Below are positions 36,305-46,293 of a stretch of DNA of 64,000 nt, piece after piece; position 1 is the stretch's first letter; each line of letters opens with the position of its first letter. Under the pieces are notes generated by a model, which was not told where the DNA came from, ran no database searches, and worked only from the letters and a program-made list of their open reading frames with translations. A program made the position numbers and the translations under genes. The stretch is from Actinospica sp035552695 (GTDB lineage Bacteria; Actinomycetota; Actinomycetes; Streptomycetales; Catenulisporaceae). The DNA lies in the NCBI RefSeq assembly GCF_035552695.1, contig NZ_DASZKT010000279.1:1-64000 (forward strand), read 5' to 3'.

Positions 36305-37864
36305 ATGGAAGCATTGACCGCGCAGGATCCGGCCCGGATAGGCCCGTTCCGCCTCGTGGCGCGGCTCGGCCGGGGCGGCATGGGCCGGGTGTACCTGGGG
36401 CGGGACGAGGGCTCGGGGCGGCACGCGGCGGTCAAGACGATTCACGGGGAACTGGCGGCCGATCCGGAGTTCCGCACCCGCTTCACGCAGGAGGTCAACG
36501 CGGCGCTGCGGGTGCGCGACGAGTACATCGCCGAGGTCGTGCTCGCCGACCCGGCCGCGGCGGTGCCGTGGCTGGCCACCGCGTACGTGCCGGGCATCTC
36601 GGTCGAGGACGCGGTGCGCAAGTACGGGCCGATGTCCGCCGACTCGGTGCGGATGCTCGGGGTCTGCGTCTCCCGCGCGGTCGCCGCGATCCACGCCGTA
36701 GGCCTGGTGCACCGGGACCTCAAGCCGGGCAACGTGCTGCTGACCGCGCAGGGCCCGAAGGTGATCGACTTCGGCATCGCGCGCGGCGTCGGCGACGAGG
36801 GGCTGACGAAGACCGGCATGGTCGCCGGTTCGCCGCCGTACATGGCGCCGGAGCAGCTGGTCACCGGCGAGTTCGGGCCGGCCTCCGACGTGTTCTCGCT
36901 CGGCGCGATCCTGCACTACGCGGCGACCGCGGCGGGCCCGTACGGCCGCGGCGGCGCGCAGGAGCTGTACGCGCGGGCGCTCGCCGTCGGCCCGACCGTC
37001 GCTCCGGACCTCGCGGACGCGATCGCGGTGCCGGTCTCGCACGCGCTGTCGCGGGAACCCGGCTCCCGCCCCTCGGCCGCGGAACTGGTGGCCGAGCTCG
37101 AGCTCGAGCCCGGCGAGAAGCCGGCGCCCGGCTGGCTGCCCGGGAACGTGACGCAGGAGATCCTGACTCAGGCCACTGAGGCGCTGACCACGGCGTCGGC
37201 CGCGTTCGACAGGCTGCCGCCGCCCGGGCCGCAGCAGCCGCAGGCGCCGACCTTCGCGCCGCCGTTCCCGCAGCCGCAGTCGGGTCCGCCGTCGCACCCC
37301 TCGAACCCGCAGAATCCGACGTTCGGCCCGCCGCCGGTCTCCTCGAGTCCGCACAACCAGTTCGGGCCGCCCTCGAATCCGTCGAATCCGTCGAATCCGC
37401 GGAACCCGACGTTCGCGCCGCCGAACAGCCAGCCGAATCGGCCGTTAGGCCCGCCGCAGCAGATGTTCCAGCAGCCGCAGGGCTACCCGCAGACCCCGCC
37501 GCGGCAGACGCCCGTGCCGCCGCAGCCCCAGCAGCGTCCGTTCCCGCCGCAGCAGGGCGGCTCGTACGGCCCGCGGCCCGGCACCGCGCCGCAGGGCACC
37601 GGCTACCGCTACCCGCAGGCACCGCAGCCGCAGTACCCGCAGAGCAACGGGATGGGCACCGCCGGGCTCACGCTCGGCATCATCGGCCTGTTCCTGCCCT
37701 GCCTGCTGATCTTCGGCATCATCTTCAGCGGCATCGGGCTCTCCCGGGCCGGCCAGGGCCAGCCCTCGGGCACCTCCAAGGCCGGACTGATCGTCAGCCT
37801 CGTCGGCCTCCTCGGCTGGATCCTGCTGATCGTCTTCGCGGTCACCCACGCCACCTCGTCCTGA
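36305..37864 (+). CDS. Serine/threonine protein kinase with Pro/Asn-rich linker and DUF4190-like membrane tail
   Basis: A 519-aa Hanks-type kinase. The Gly loop is LGRGGMGRVYLG (21-32), Lys44 in AAVKTIHG, catalytic HRDLKPGN (Asp138), DFGIARG (155), and GSPPYMAPEQL activation segment, so it looks active. Residues about 300-450 form a low-complexity linker, with NPTFGPP and NPTFAPP, and a 9-bp tandem repeat (SNPSNPSNP near 37369-37400). The C-terminus from about 455 has two transmembrane helices (LTLGIIGLFLPCLLIFGII, AGLIVSLVGLLGWILLIVFA) as in DUF4190. Unusually the membrane part sits at the end of the chain, with no extracellular sensor. Confidence 0.9.
   Translation: MEALTAQDPARIGPFRLVARLGRGGMGRVYLGRDEGSGRHAAVKTIHGELAADPEFRTRFTQEVNAALRVRDEYIAEVVLADPAAAVPWLATAYVPGISVEDAVRKYGPMSADSVRMLGVCVSRAVAAIHAVGLVHRDLKPGNVLLTAQGPKVIDFGIARGVGDEGLTKTGMVAGSPPYMAPEQLVTGEFGPASDVFSLGAILHYAATAAGPYGRGGAQELYARALAVGPTVAPDLADAIAVPVSHALSREPGSRPSAAELVAELELEPGEKPAPGWLPGNVTQEILTQATEALTTASAAFDRLPPPGPQQPQAPTFAPPFPQPQSGPPSHPSNPQNPTFGPPPVSSSPHNQFGPPSNPSNPSNPRNPTFAPPNSQPNRPLGPPQQMFQQPQGYPQTPPRQTPVPPQPQQRPFPPQQGGSYGPRPGTAPQGTGYRYPQAPQPQYPQSNGMGTAGLTLGIIGLFLPCLLIFGIIFSGIGLSRAGQGQPSGTSKAGLIVSLVGLLGWILLIVFAVTHATSS
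37369..37400. repeat. Tandem 9-bp repeat in the kinase linker
   Basis: About three copies of TCGAATCCG encode the SNPSNPSNP run. It is a likely slippage-prone site that changes linker length in frame (multiples of three amino acids). Confidence 0.5.
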
Positions 37865-37877
37865 GCTCGGAGACAGC

Positions 37878-37910
37878 GCGATGGCCGTCCCCGCCGGGGA
37901 CGGCCATCGC
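37878..37910. terminator. Perfect 15-bp hairpin between the kinase and sedolisin genes
   Basis: Stem 37878-37892 with 37896-37910, loop GCC, directly after the kinase stop and before the convergent protease gene end. Probably bidirectional. Confidence 0.85.
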
Positions 37911-37927
37911 GTTTCATCCGTGCTCCG

Positions 37928-39967
37928 CTACCAGATCAGGTGCGACCAGAGGTACAACGGGTTCGGCGTGCCGACGCCGGTGACGTCGTCGTACCCGCGG
38001 GTGGCCGCGAGGATCTGCGTGTCGCCGAAGGTGACCGCGTACGCGGTGCCGGTGCCGTCCGAGGTCGGCATGTCGTTGTACGCCTTGGTGCCCGGGCCAT
38101 TGCCCGTCACGTCGTCGTACGCGAAGCTGCCGGACCGCGCGTAGATCGCCGGGTTGGCGAAGCCGATCGGCTGGTAGCCCTGCAGTTCCATCGCGTCCGC
38201 CTGCAGACCGGCGAACAGCGGGCTGGCCAGGCTGGTGCCGCCCCAGGCGGACTCGCCGTAGCCGGTGCTGCCGTCGGGCAGTTGCTGCGTCTGGCCGACC
38301 AGGAAGCCGGTGTACGGGTCGGCGTCCATCGACACGTCGGGCGTGACGCGCATCTTCGTACTGGTGGTGACGCCGGTCGGCAGCGTCGTGGCCAGCGAGT
38401 TCGGCACGACCCACCGCTGGTACCACGGCTGGGCCACCGTCGCGCTGGTGCCACCGCCGCCACCGAAGTACCAGCCGTACTCGGTCCAGCCGGTGCTCTC
38501 GTTGAGGAAGATGTCGGTGCCCCAGGCCGTGTTCCACTCCGCCTGGCCGTGCTTGCCGATCGCGACGCTGGTGCCGCCGACCGAGGTCGCCCACGCGGAC
38601 GAGGACGGCCAGTCGGTCTGCGGCTGCGACGAGGTGTCGTTCGTGCCGCAGCCGGTGGTCGGGATCTCCGCGCCGCAGTCGCCGGACGAGAAGTTCATCT
38701 CGATGCCCTCGGCCGCGGCCTGCATCAGCACCTGGTCGTACTCGGCCATCACCGTCGCCGCCAGATTGCCGGTGGTGGAGAAGACGGGCTCGCCCCAGGA
38801 GTTGGAGACGATGTCGGCCGAGTGCGTGTCCACGATCTGCTGCAGCGCGGCGAGCATGTCGGAGTCGTTGCAGGAGTTGGAGGCGTAGTAGTGCACGGTC
38901 GCGCCGGGGGCCATCGCGTGCACGGACTCGACGTCGATGTGCTCCTCGGGCGACCAGCCGGCCGCTCCGCCGCACGCGCTCTGCGCGGTCCACAGGGACG
39001 GGGTCTCGGTGTCGAGGAACTGGCCGGACTTGAACGCCTGGTCGCCCTGGTTGACCGCGTACATGTTGGCGTCGGAGAGGATGTCGCCGCTGCCATAGGC
39101 GTCGATGATCGCAACCGTCACGCCGCGGCCGTTCACACCGCCGACGCCGTACGCGCTGCGCAGCTGGCTCGGGACGTACCCGCACACGACGTACGGGTTG
39201 TCCTTGGTCCCGTTCTCGGCCGGGGCGTTGGTGTCCTTGGCCTGGCCGTAGTAGCTGGAACACGGAGTCTGTCCGACGTAGTACGCGCCGTCAGCGCTCT
39301 TCGTCATCGTCGGCTTCTGCCCGGTGATCTGAGTCTCCACCTGCGCGGTGCTGACCAGGCTGGACGGCTTCATGATCGTGGACATGCTGCTCAGACCGTC
39401 GATGGTCAGCACGTCCGCGGCGATCGAGGACGGCACCTTCGCGTCCGACGAGGGCGCGCGGTAGGTCTTGCCCTTCACCGCGTAGGAGTGCAGTGACGTG
39501 CCGTACGCCGCCTCGGTCTGCGCGGCCGTGCCGGAGACCTCGACGGAGTGGCCGTCGGCGGAGACCGCGTGCAGCCCCGCCGACCGCAGCCACGACTCGA
39601 CTGCCGTGACCTGCGCCGTCGTCGTGCCGTAGCGGCTCTGGAACTGGCTGGTGCTCAGATAGCGGTGGTAGAGCGCGTTCCCGGGCGTGGAGACGGCGGC
39701 GGCGTAGGCCTCCAGCCCTGCCTGGTCCTGGCTCGCCAGGTAGACGGTGGAGGTGACCGAACTCCCGGCGGCCACCGCTCCGCGATCGGCGGATCGAGTA
39801 GCCCAGGTGGGCGCCGTGCCGGCGACGCTCGCGGTCGCGGCAGCCGCGCCCGTCGTCGCCGAAGCCGCGGTCGCCGTGACGAACGAGCCGGTCAGCGCTG
39901 CCGCGGCGAGCGAGGCGGCGCACAACCGCCGTCGGCGCACGCGCGCGCGAGATATCTCAGGGGCCAT
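37928..39967 (-). CDS. Secreted sedolisin-type (S53, kumamolisin-like) serine-carboxyl protease
   Basis: A 679-aa exported protease. Basic N-terminal RVRRRRLCAASLAAAALTGS begins a signal peptide. A pro-kumamolisin activation domain (about 50-210) includes HRYLSTSQFQSRYG. The catalytic domain has Glu341 or Glu342 and Asp345 in SPEEHIDVESVHAMAPGA, oxyanion Asp430 in NFSSGDCGAE and nucleophile Ser579 in GGTSLASPLFAG; a C-terminal Ca2+ site is suggested by GYDDVTGVGTPNP. Sedolisins act at acidic pH, in line with saprophytic life. An inverted repeat (40037-40058) lies upstream. Confidence 0.93.
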   Translation of the reverse strand: MAPEISRARVRRRRLCAASLAAAALTGSFVTATAASATTGAAAATASVAGTAPTWATRSADRGAVAAGSSVTSTVYLASQDQAGLEAYAAAVSTPGNALYHRYLSTSQFQSRYGTTTAQVTAVESWLRSAGLHAVSADGHSVEVSGTAAQTEAAYGTSLHSYAVKGKTYRAPSSDAKVPSSIAADVLTIDGLSSMSTIMKPSSLVSTAQVETQITGQKPTMTKSADGAYYVGQTPCSSYYGQAKDTNAPAENGTKDNPYVVCGYVPSQLRSAYGVGGVNGRGVTVAIIDAYGSGDILSDANMYAVNQGDQAFKSGQFLDTETPSLWTAQSACGGAAGWSPEEHIDVESVHAMAPGATVHYYASNSCNDSDMLAALQQIVDTHSADIVSNSWGEPVFSTTGNLAATVMAEYDQVLMQAAAEGIEMNFSSGDCGAEIPTTGCGTNDTSSQPQTDWPSSSAWATSVGGTSVAIGKHGQAEWNTAWGTDIFLNESTGWTEYGWYFGGGGGTSATVAQPWYQRWVVPNSLATTLPTGVTTSTKMRVTPDVSMDADPYTGFLVGQTQQLPDGSTGYGESAWGGTSLASPLFAGLQADAMELQGYQPIGFANPAIYARSGSFAYDDVTGNGPGTKAYNDMPTSDGTGTAYAVTFGDTQILAATRGYDDVTGVGTPNPLYLWSHLIW

Positions 39968-40036
39968 ACTTCGTGGGTCCTTCCCCAGGATGGCCCGAGC
40001 GGTCTGCGGGTAGCACGAGATCGCCGGGCAGGCGGA

Positions 40037-40058
40037 AAGTACTACCTGGAGTTAGTAC
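40037..40058. promoter_or_regulatory. AGTACTA-N8-TAGTACT inverted repeat upstream of the sedolisin gene
   Basis: Perfect 7-bp arms (40037-40043, 40052-40058) spaced by CCTGGAGT, 70 bp upstream of the protease start, in a 251-bp gene-free region. The AT-rich arms stand out in this GC-rich genome. Candidate operator for protease control. Confidence 0.45.
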
Positions 40059-40218
40059 TCTCCCACCCGGCGCGTGACAAGAGCCGCACGATCACAAGCT
40101 GGGAAAGGCCGTTGAGGTTTAAGGGAATTCGAAACGCTACGGAAACGATCTTAGCTTTCGATCATGCGCTCGCGGGAAGATTCATTGTGGATCATTCCGC
40201 CGCCGCCTTCCCCTGCCG

Positions 40219-41298
<1,080 letters not shown>

Positions 41299-41325
41299 GA
41301 ACAGCAAGTCTAGTTGAATGACGGA

Positions 41326-42465
41326 GTGACTCTCGGCGCGCTCCTCCTCCTGCTGCTCGGTCTGGTTCTCGGCACGGCCCTCGGCCTGCTGTGGGAGCGC
41401 TCGCGGCGGGCCACGCGGGCGGATCCGGCCACGTCCGCCGCCCTGGACGGCACCGCGCGGGTGCTGCTGGAGACCGCGGACCGGCAGTTGGCTCAGGCCA
41501 GCGCGCCGATCCACGAGTCGCTGCGGCACCTCGACGACCGGCTGCGCGAGATCGAGCAGGGCCGGGTGGCCGCCCAGGCGGCGCTCGCCCGGCAGATCGA
41601 GGACGTGCGCACGACCGGGGAGGAGCTGCGCGGGCAGACGGCGGCACTGGTCACGGCCCTGCGCACGCCGCAGGTGCGCGGCCGCTGGGGCGAACTGCAC
41701 CTGCGTCGCGCGGTCGAGCTGGCGGGTCTGGTGGACCGCTGCGATTTCACCGAGCAGCTGGTCATCCCGGCCCAGGAGGGTGCTGATTCGGGCGACGGGA
41801 GCGGGCCGGCCTTCGGCACCGCGCGGCCTGACCTCGTCGTGCACCTGGCCGGGGACAAGCACGTGGTGGTGGACGCCAAGGTCCCGCTCGGCGCGTTCCT
41901 GGAGGCGGCGGAGGCGGCGGACGAGGTCACCCGCCAGGAGCGGCTGCGCGCGCACGCCAAGCAGCTCCGGGCGCACGTCGACACGCTCGCCTCGCGCGCC
42001 TACTGGAAGCGGATGGCGGCGGCCGGGGCGCCGACCGCCGAGTTCGTCGTGCTCTTCGTGCCCGGCGAGGCCTTCCTCTCGCACGCGCTGAGCGCCGACC
42101 CGGAGCTCGTCGAGTACGCGGCGGAGCGCAAGGTCGTGCTGGCCAGCCCGATAACGCTGATCACGCTGCTGCGTACGGTGGCGTACGCCTGGACGCAGGA
42201 CACGCTCGCCAGCGAGGCCCGGACGATCGTCGAACTCGGCCGTGAGCTCTACGACCGGATCGGGGTGTTCACCGAGGCGCTGGACACGGTCGGCCGCTCG
42301 CTCGGCGCCTCGGTCGCGGCGTACAACCGGGCGGTCGGCTCGCTCGACACGCGGCTCCTGGTGACGGCCCGCCGACTGCGCGAACTCGGCCTCGACGACG
42401 GTCAGCCGCCGAGCGCCCGGAGCCTGGACACCGCGGCGAGGGCGGTCGCTCAGCCGCCCGAGTGA
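41326..42465 (+). CDS. rmuC: DNA recombination protein RmuC homologue
   Basis: About 379 aa. An N-terminal hydrophobic segment (LGALLLLLLGLVLGTALGLLWE) is a membrane anchor or signal, followed by coiled coil (about 50-110, SLRHLDDRLREIEQGRVAAQ). The RmuC nuclease-like core has VRGRWGELHLRRAVELAGLVDRCDF, RPDLVVHLAGDKHVVVDAKVPL, and FVVLFVPGEAFLSHALSADPEL. It belongs to the PD-(D/E)XK-like group that limits sequence inversions at repeats. The start is uncertain: TTG 41314 or GTG 41326, both without a good Shine-Dalgarno. Divergent from ychF. Confidence 0.87.
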   Translation: MTLGALLLLLLGLVLGTALGLLWERSRRATRADPATSAALDGTARVLLETADRQLAQASAPIHESLRHLDDRLREIEQGRVAAQAALARQIEDVRTTGEELRGQTAALVTALRTPQVRGRWGELHLRRAVELAGLVDRCDFTEQLVIPAQEGADSGDGSGPAFGTARPDLVVHLAGDKHVVVDAKVPLGAFLEAAEAADEVTRQERLRAHAKQLRAHVDTLASRAYWKRMAAAGAPTAEFVVLFVPGEAFLSHALSADPELVEYAAERKVVLASPITLITLLRTVAYAWTQDTLASEARTIVELGRELYDRIGVFTEALDTVGRSLGASVAAYNRAVGSLDTRLLVTARRLRELGLDDGQPPSARSLDTAARAVAQPPE

Positions 42466-42528
42466 GCGATTGATTCGAGGGTGCGTCGCAGGCCTTCTGT
42501 CGGCGTGTCAGCTCGTACTGTTATACGT

Positions 42529-43014
42529 ATGAGTCAGAACCGCGCCCCCGCTTATCGGCAGCAGCTGCCGCGGGCCAGAGCACCGCGGCCGACTGCCTAC
42601 CGGCCTGGCTCGGCTTCACACGGCGTCGGACCGCTGACGGGGCTCGGCGTGGCGCTGGTGCTGCTGGCCGGCTGCGTGCTCGGCTCGCTGCTCGACTTCT
42701 TCCTGGTCGGCGGTCCGGACTGGGCGGTCGCCGCGCTCTACATCGCGGCCTGCGGATACACCGCGAGCCGGGTGCGCGGCGCGGACTGGTACGCCGCGCT
42801 CGTCGCACCGCCGATCGCCTTCGCGATCTCGATGATCCTGCTGGCCAAGCTGATGCCGGAGTCCTTCGGTCCGGGACTGCTCGGCCTGCTCGCGACCATC
42901 GTCGAACTGCTCGCCGCGAAGGCCAAGGCGCTCTACATCGGCACGGCGCTCTCGGCGGTCATCCTCTGCGTGCGCGCGGCGCGCGGGGGACGTCGGCTCC
43001 GTACCCGCAGGTGA
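42529..43014 (+). CDS. DUF6542 family membrane protein
   Basis: A 161-aa protein. A basic N-terminus of about 30 residues is followed by four hydrophobic segments (GLGVALVLLAGCVLGSLLDFFL, AVAALYIAACGYTASRV, IAFAISMILLAKLMP, LYIGTALSAVILCVRA) and a basic end RRLRTRR. It fits the actinobacterial DUF6542. ATG 42529 is chosen (MSQNRAP) over an upstream GTG. Its TGA is directly abutted by the stop of the convergent ispH gene (43014/43015), so there is no intergenic space. Role unknown. Confidence 0.75.
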   Translation: MSQNRAPAYRQQLPRARAPRPTAYRPGSASHGVGPLTGLGVALVLLAGCVLGSLLDFFLVGGPDWAVAALYIAACGYTASRVRGADWYAALVAPPIAFAISMILLAKLMPESFGPGLLGLLATIVELLAAKAKALYIGTALSAVILCVRAARGGRRLRTRR

Positions 43015-43983
43015 CTACAGCCTCTTCAGCTCGTGCGGGAGCGCGAACAGCAGCTTCTCCTGCGCCGAACGCACTTCCTCGACGTCCGCGTAGCCGTGCT
43101 CGGCGAGCAGCTCGAGGACGTCCTGCACCAGGTTCTCCGGCACCGACGCGCCCGAGGTGAGGCCGACCGTGTTCACGCCCTCGAACCAGGCCGGATCCAC
43201 CTCGTCGGCGAAGTCCACCAGGTACGACGCGGGCACGCCGACCTCCAGCGCGACCTCGACGAGCCGTACCGAGTTCGAGGAGTTCTTCGAGCCGACGACG
43301 AGCAGCAGGTCGCACTCTCCGGCGATCTGCTTGACCGCGATCTGCCGGTTCTGCGTCGCGTAGCAGATGTCGTCGGACGGCGGGTCGAGCAGCAGCGGGA
43401 AGCGCGTCTTGAGCTTGGCGACGGTCTGCTGGGTCTCGTCCACCGAGAGCGTGGTCTGCGAGAGCCAGGCGACCTTCGCCGGGTCGCGCACCTCGATCGA
43501 GTCGACCGACTCGGGCCCGTCGACCAGCTTGATGTGCTCGGGGGCCTCGCCGGTGGTGCCGATGACCTCCTCGTGGCCCTCGTGCCCGATGAGCAGGATG
43601 TCGTAACCCTCGTCGGCGAAGCGCACGGCCTCCTTGTGCACCTTCGTCACCAGCGGGCACGTCGCGTCGATGGTGCGCAGGTTGCGCTGTTTGGCGCTCT
43701 CGTGCACGCCCGGGGCGACGCCGTGCGCCGAGAAGATCACCAGGGAGCCCTCGGGGACCTCCTGGTTCTCCTCGACGAAGATCGCGCCGCGCTCCTCGAG
43801 GGTCTGCACGACGTGCTTGTTGTGCACAATCTCCTTGCGCACGTAGACGGGGGCGCCGAAGCGCTCGAGCGCGTTCTCGACGGTCTGCACCGCGCGGTCC
43901 ACACCCGCGCAATAGCCGCGCGGCGCGGCGAGTAGCACTCTCTTGCGGGGGACGGGGTCGGCGGAAACCGGAGCAGAGACCAT
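43015..43983 (-). CDS. ispH: 4-hydroxy-3-methylbut-2-enyl diphosphate reductase IspH
   Basis: A 322-aa iron-sulphur enzyme, last step of the MEP pathway giving IPP and DMAPP. The three cluster cysteines are visible as Cys25 in RGYCAGVDRAV, Cys109 in DATCPLVTKVHKEA and Cys207 in DDICYATQNRQ, together with catalytic Glu/His region IGHEGHEEVIGTTGE and VGSKNSSNS. The start is ATG 43983. An upstream in-frame extension is rejected because the family starts at about the MVSAP-type position. MEP products feed UppS and UppP reactions encoded in the same window. Confidence 0.96.
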   Translation of the reverse strand: MVSAPVSADPVPRKRVLLAAPRGYCAGVDRAVQTVENALERFGAPVYVRKEIVHNKHVVQTLEERGAIFVEENQEVPEGSLVIFSAHGVAPGVHESAKQRNLRTIDATCPLVTKVHKEAVRFADEGYDILLIGHEGHEEVIGTTGEAPEHIKLVDGPESVDSIEVRDPAKVAWLSQTTLSVDETQQTVAKLKTRFPLLLDPPSDDICYATQNRQIAVKQIAGECDLLLVVGSKNSSNSVRLVEVALEVGVPASYLVDFADEVDPAWFEGVNTVGLTSGASVPENLVQDVLELLAEHGYADVEEVRSAQEKLLFALPHELKRL

Positions 43984-44134
43984 GCACCCATGGTATTCCG
44001 GTGCCGCCCCGGTCCCTAGCCCGGCCGCGTGATCTTCACGACGTTTGCACATCCGTTTCCCGCTTCGGGGCGCGTCCGGCGTGCTGCCGCCACGGTGTCG
44101 ACGTGCTGTCGGCGCGGCGCTCTAGTGTTGGGCC

Positions 44135-45406
44135 ATGGCTTTGGAGAGCTCCTTCGACGAACCGGTGCCGGTGGCGAAGGTCGCGACGCTGGTGGCGCAG
44201 TGGATCGACCGGCTCGGCGTGATCCACGTGGAGGGGCAGATCACGCAGATCAGCCGCCGTCCGGGCGCGGGAGTGGTCTTCCTGACGCTGCGTGACCCGG
44301 CGCAGGACGTGTCGATGTCGGTCACCTGCATGCGCGGGGTCTACGAGCAGATCATCCCGGCGCCGGCCGAGGGCCAGCACGTGGTGATCCGGGCCAAGCC
44401 GGCCTTCTACCGGGGCCGCGGCCAGTTCTCGCTGCAGCTGCAGGAGCTGCGGCAGATCGGCATCGGCGAGCTGCTGGCGCGGATCGAGCAGCTCAAGCAG
44501 AAGCTCGGCGCGCAGGGCCTGTTCGAGCCGGGCCGCAAGCAGCCGCTGCCATTCCTGCCGCAGCTCATCGGCCTGATCACGGGCCGGGCGTCGGCCGCGG
44601 AGAAGGACGTGCTTGAGAACACGCGGCGGCGCTGGCCGGGGGTGCGCTTCGAGGTGCGCGAGGTCGCGGTGCAGGGGGCCACGGCCGTGCCGCAGGTCGT
44701 CGGCGCGCTGAAGGAGTTGGACGCGCATCCCGAGGTGGATGTGATCGTGATCGCGCGCGGCGGCGGCTCGGTCGAGGACCTGCTGCCGTTCTCGGACGAG
44801 CTGCTGCTGCTGGCCGTCTCGGCGTGCGGCACGCCGGTGGTCTCGGCGATCGGGCACGAGCCGGACTCGCCGCTACTCGACCTGGTCGCCGACCTGCGCG
44901 CCTCCACGCCGACGGACGCGGCGAAGCGGATCGTGCCGGACGTGCGCGAGGAGCAGGAGCGGGTAGGGACGGCCCGCGAGCGGATGCGCGGCGCCATCGA
45001 GCGGATGCTGGAGCGCGAGGAGCGGGCGCTGGCGAACTGCCGGTCCCGGCCGGTGCTGGCCGCGCCGTACGACATGATCGACCGCCGCGAGCAGGAACTG
45101 AAGGATGCGAGCGGACGGACGCGCCGCGCCCTGGAGCACCGGATCGCGCGGGATTCCGAGGTGCTCGAACACACGCTCGCCCGGGTGCGCGCCCTCTCGC
45201 CCCTCAAGACGCTCGAGCGCGGTTACGCGATCGTGCAGGCGGCCGACGGCTCGGTCGTGCGAGACGCCGCTGAAGTGACGACGGGTCAGGAACTCGGCGT
45301 CCGGCTCGCCGCGGGCCGGCTGGCCGTGTCCGTGACCACCGCTACTCCCGCCGATACGCAAACGACCACACCGACGATTACACCTGGGCAGGCAGCCAAC
45401 GACTGA
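44135..45406 (+). CDS. xseA: Exodeoxyribonuclease VII large subunit XseA
   Basis: A 423-aa subunit of the single-strand DNA exonuclease. The N-terminal OB-fold (about 25-110: VHVEGQITQISRRPGAGVVFLTLRD) is followed by the catalytic domain with FLPQLIGLITGRASAAEKDV, VIARGGGSVEDLLPFSDE and VVSAIGHEPDSPLLDLVADLRASTPTDAA, and a long coiled coil (about 270-350) that binds XseB. Slight C-terminal extension rich in Thr. Its 3' end overlaps the convergent acetyltransferase gene by 29 bp. The partner xseB is close but not adjacent. Confidence 0.95.
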   Translation: MALESSFDEPVPVAKVATLVAQWIDRLGVIHVEGQITQISRRPGAGVVFLTLRDPAQDVSMSVTCMRGVYEQIIPAPAEGQHVVIRAKPAFYRGRGQFSLQLQELRQIGIGELLARIEQLKQKLGAQGLFEPGRKQPLPFLPQLIGLITGRASAAEKDVLENTRRRWPGVRFEVREVAVQGATAVPQVVGALKELDAHPEVDVIVIARGGGSVEDLLPFSDELLLLAVSACGTPVVSAIGHEPDSPLLDLVADLRASTPTDAAKRIVPDVREEQERVGTARERMRGAIERMLEREERALANCRSRPVLAAPYDMIDRREQELKDASGRTRRALEHRIARDSEVLEHTLARVRALSPLKTLERGYAIVQAADGSVVRDAAEVTTGQELGVRLAAGRLAVSVTTATPADTQTTTPTITPGQAAND

Positions 45407-45863
45407 GGTGGGTGCCGTACTGCAGGTCGGAGAAGCCGAGCTCGCGGTACAGGTCGTCGCCCATCGAGGACGCGGTGAGCTCGGTCTTCGGCACACCGCA
45501 GCTGTCCAGCCACTCGAGCGTCGACTCGACCACGGCTCGCGCGTACCCGCGCCGCCGGTAGTCCGGATCGGTCGAGACGCTCTGGATGTAGCCGATCAGT
45601 CCCGAGTGGTTGTCCGGGCTGGGCAGCCGCTGCTGGATCAGGCCGATCGAGCAGGCGGCCAGCTTCCCGGGGAAGTCCCCGGCGTCCACCACGAAGGCCT
45701 GGATCATTCCGTCCGGATCGGCGAGGGCCTGCTCGAACGCATCCTTGCATGAGTACTCCCAGAGATCGTCGTGGATCTCCTGGAAGTGCTTGAGCATCAC
45801 CCGGCGCAATCGGGTCAGCTCCCAAGCGTCCTCGACAGACGCGCGTCGTACCACGACTCCCAT
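45378..45863 (-). CDS. GNAT family N-acetyltransferase
   Basis: A 161-aa protein. Conserved GNAT features are the acetyl-CoA pyrophosphate loop in DPDYRRRGYARAVVESTLEWL (R/Q-x-x-G-x-G/A as RRRGYA), preceded by the beta-4 strand LIGYIQSVSTD, and the C-terminal GFSDLQYGTHLSRWL that gives substrate specificity. The substrate is unknown. The gene sits antisense between xseA and xseB. Its 3' end overlaps xseA by 29 bp and its start is 47 bp from that of xseB. Divergent promoter with xseB is likely. Confidence 0.85.
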   Translation of the reverse strand: MGVVVRRASVEDAWELTRLRRVMLKHFQEIHDDLWEYSCKDAFEQALADPDGMIQAFVVDAGDFPGKLAACSIGLIQQRLPSPDNHSGLIGYIQSVSTDPDYRRRGYARAVVESTLEWLDSCGVPKTELTASSMGDDLYRELGFSDLQYGTHLSRWLPAQV

Positions 45864-45910
45864 ACGTGCCTCCCCGGTTTCTGTCCGTAGGGGAATCTAT
45901 CGTGGAGGCC

Positions 45911-46138
45911 ATGACTACGGAAGAGATCTCCTCGCTCGGCTACGAGCAGGCGCGCGACGAGTTGATCAGCGCGGTGCAGAAACTGGAGGCCGGTGGCCTG
46001 GCCTTGGAGGATTCACTGGCGCTATGGGAGCGCGGCGAGGCGCTCGCGGCGCACTGCCAAGCGAAGCTCGACGGCGCGCGCGCCCGGCTCGACGCGGCAT
46101 TGGGGGCGCAGAACGGGAGCGCGAACGGGGAGAACTGA
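45911..46138 (+). CDS. xseB: Exodeoxyribonuclease VII small subunit XseB
   Basis: A 75-aa helical protein: SSLGYEQARDELISAVQKLEAGGLALEDSLALWERGEALAAHC is the classic XseB signature, followed by a coiled-coil C-terminus ending NGSANGEN. It caps the XseA coiled coils in a 1:4 or 1:6 complex. Start ATG 45911. Because the acetyltransferase lies in between, xseB needs its own promoter, in the 47-bp divergent gap. Confidence 0.93.
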   Translation: MTTEEISSLGYEQARDELISAVQKLEAGGLALEDSLALWERGEALAAHCQAKLDGARARLDAALGAQNGSANGEN

Positions 46139-46293
46139 AAACCCCTCAGGAAAGCGAGGCCGCTGGGGCGGGTGCGTCGGAGCACACCCCGCCCGAGTGG
46201 GCGGGGTAGGGAATCGGCCCGGATGTGGGCCCCGCGAAGCGGAGCGAATCATTGCGCACCGCAAGGCCGCCCGCGACTACCCGCCGCGGCCGC

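Noticed and set aside
46139..46293. GC-rich repeats after xseB considered as a terminator
   Set aside because: Pairing of the GGGCGGGTGCG-type segments is imperfect. Not strong enough to list.
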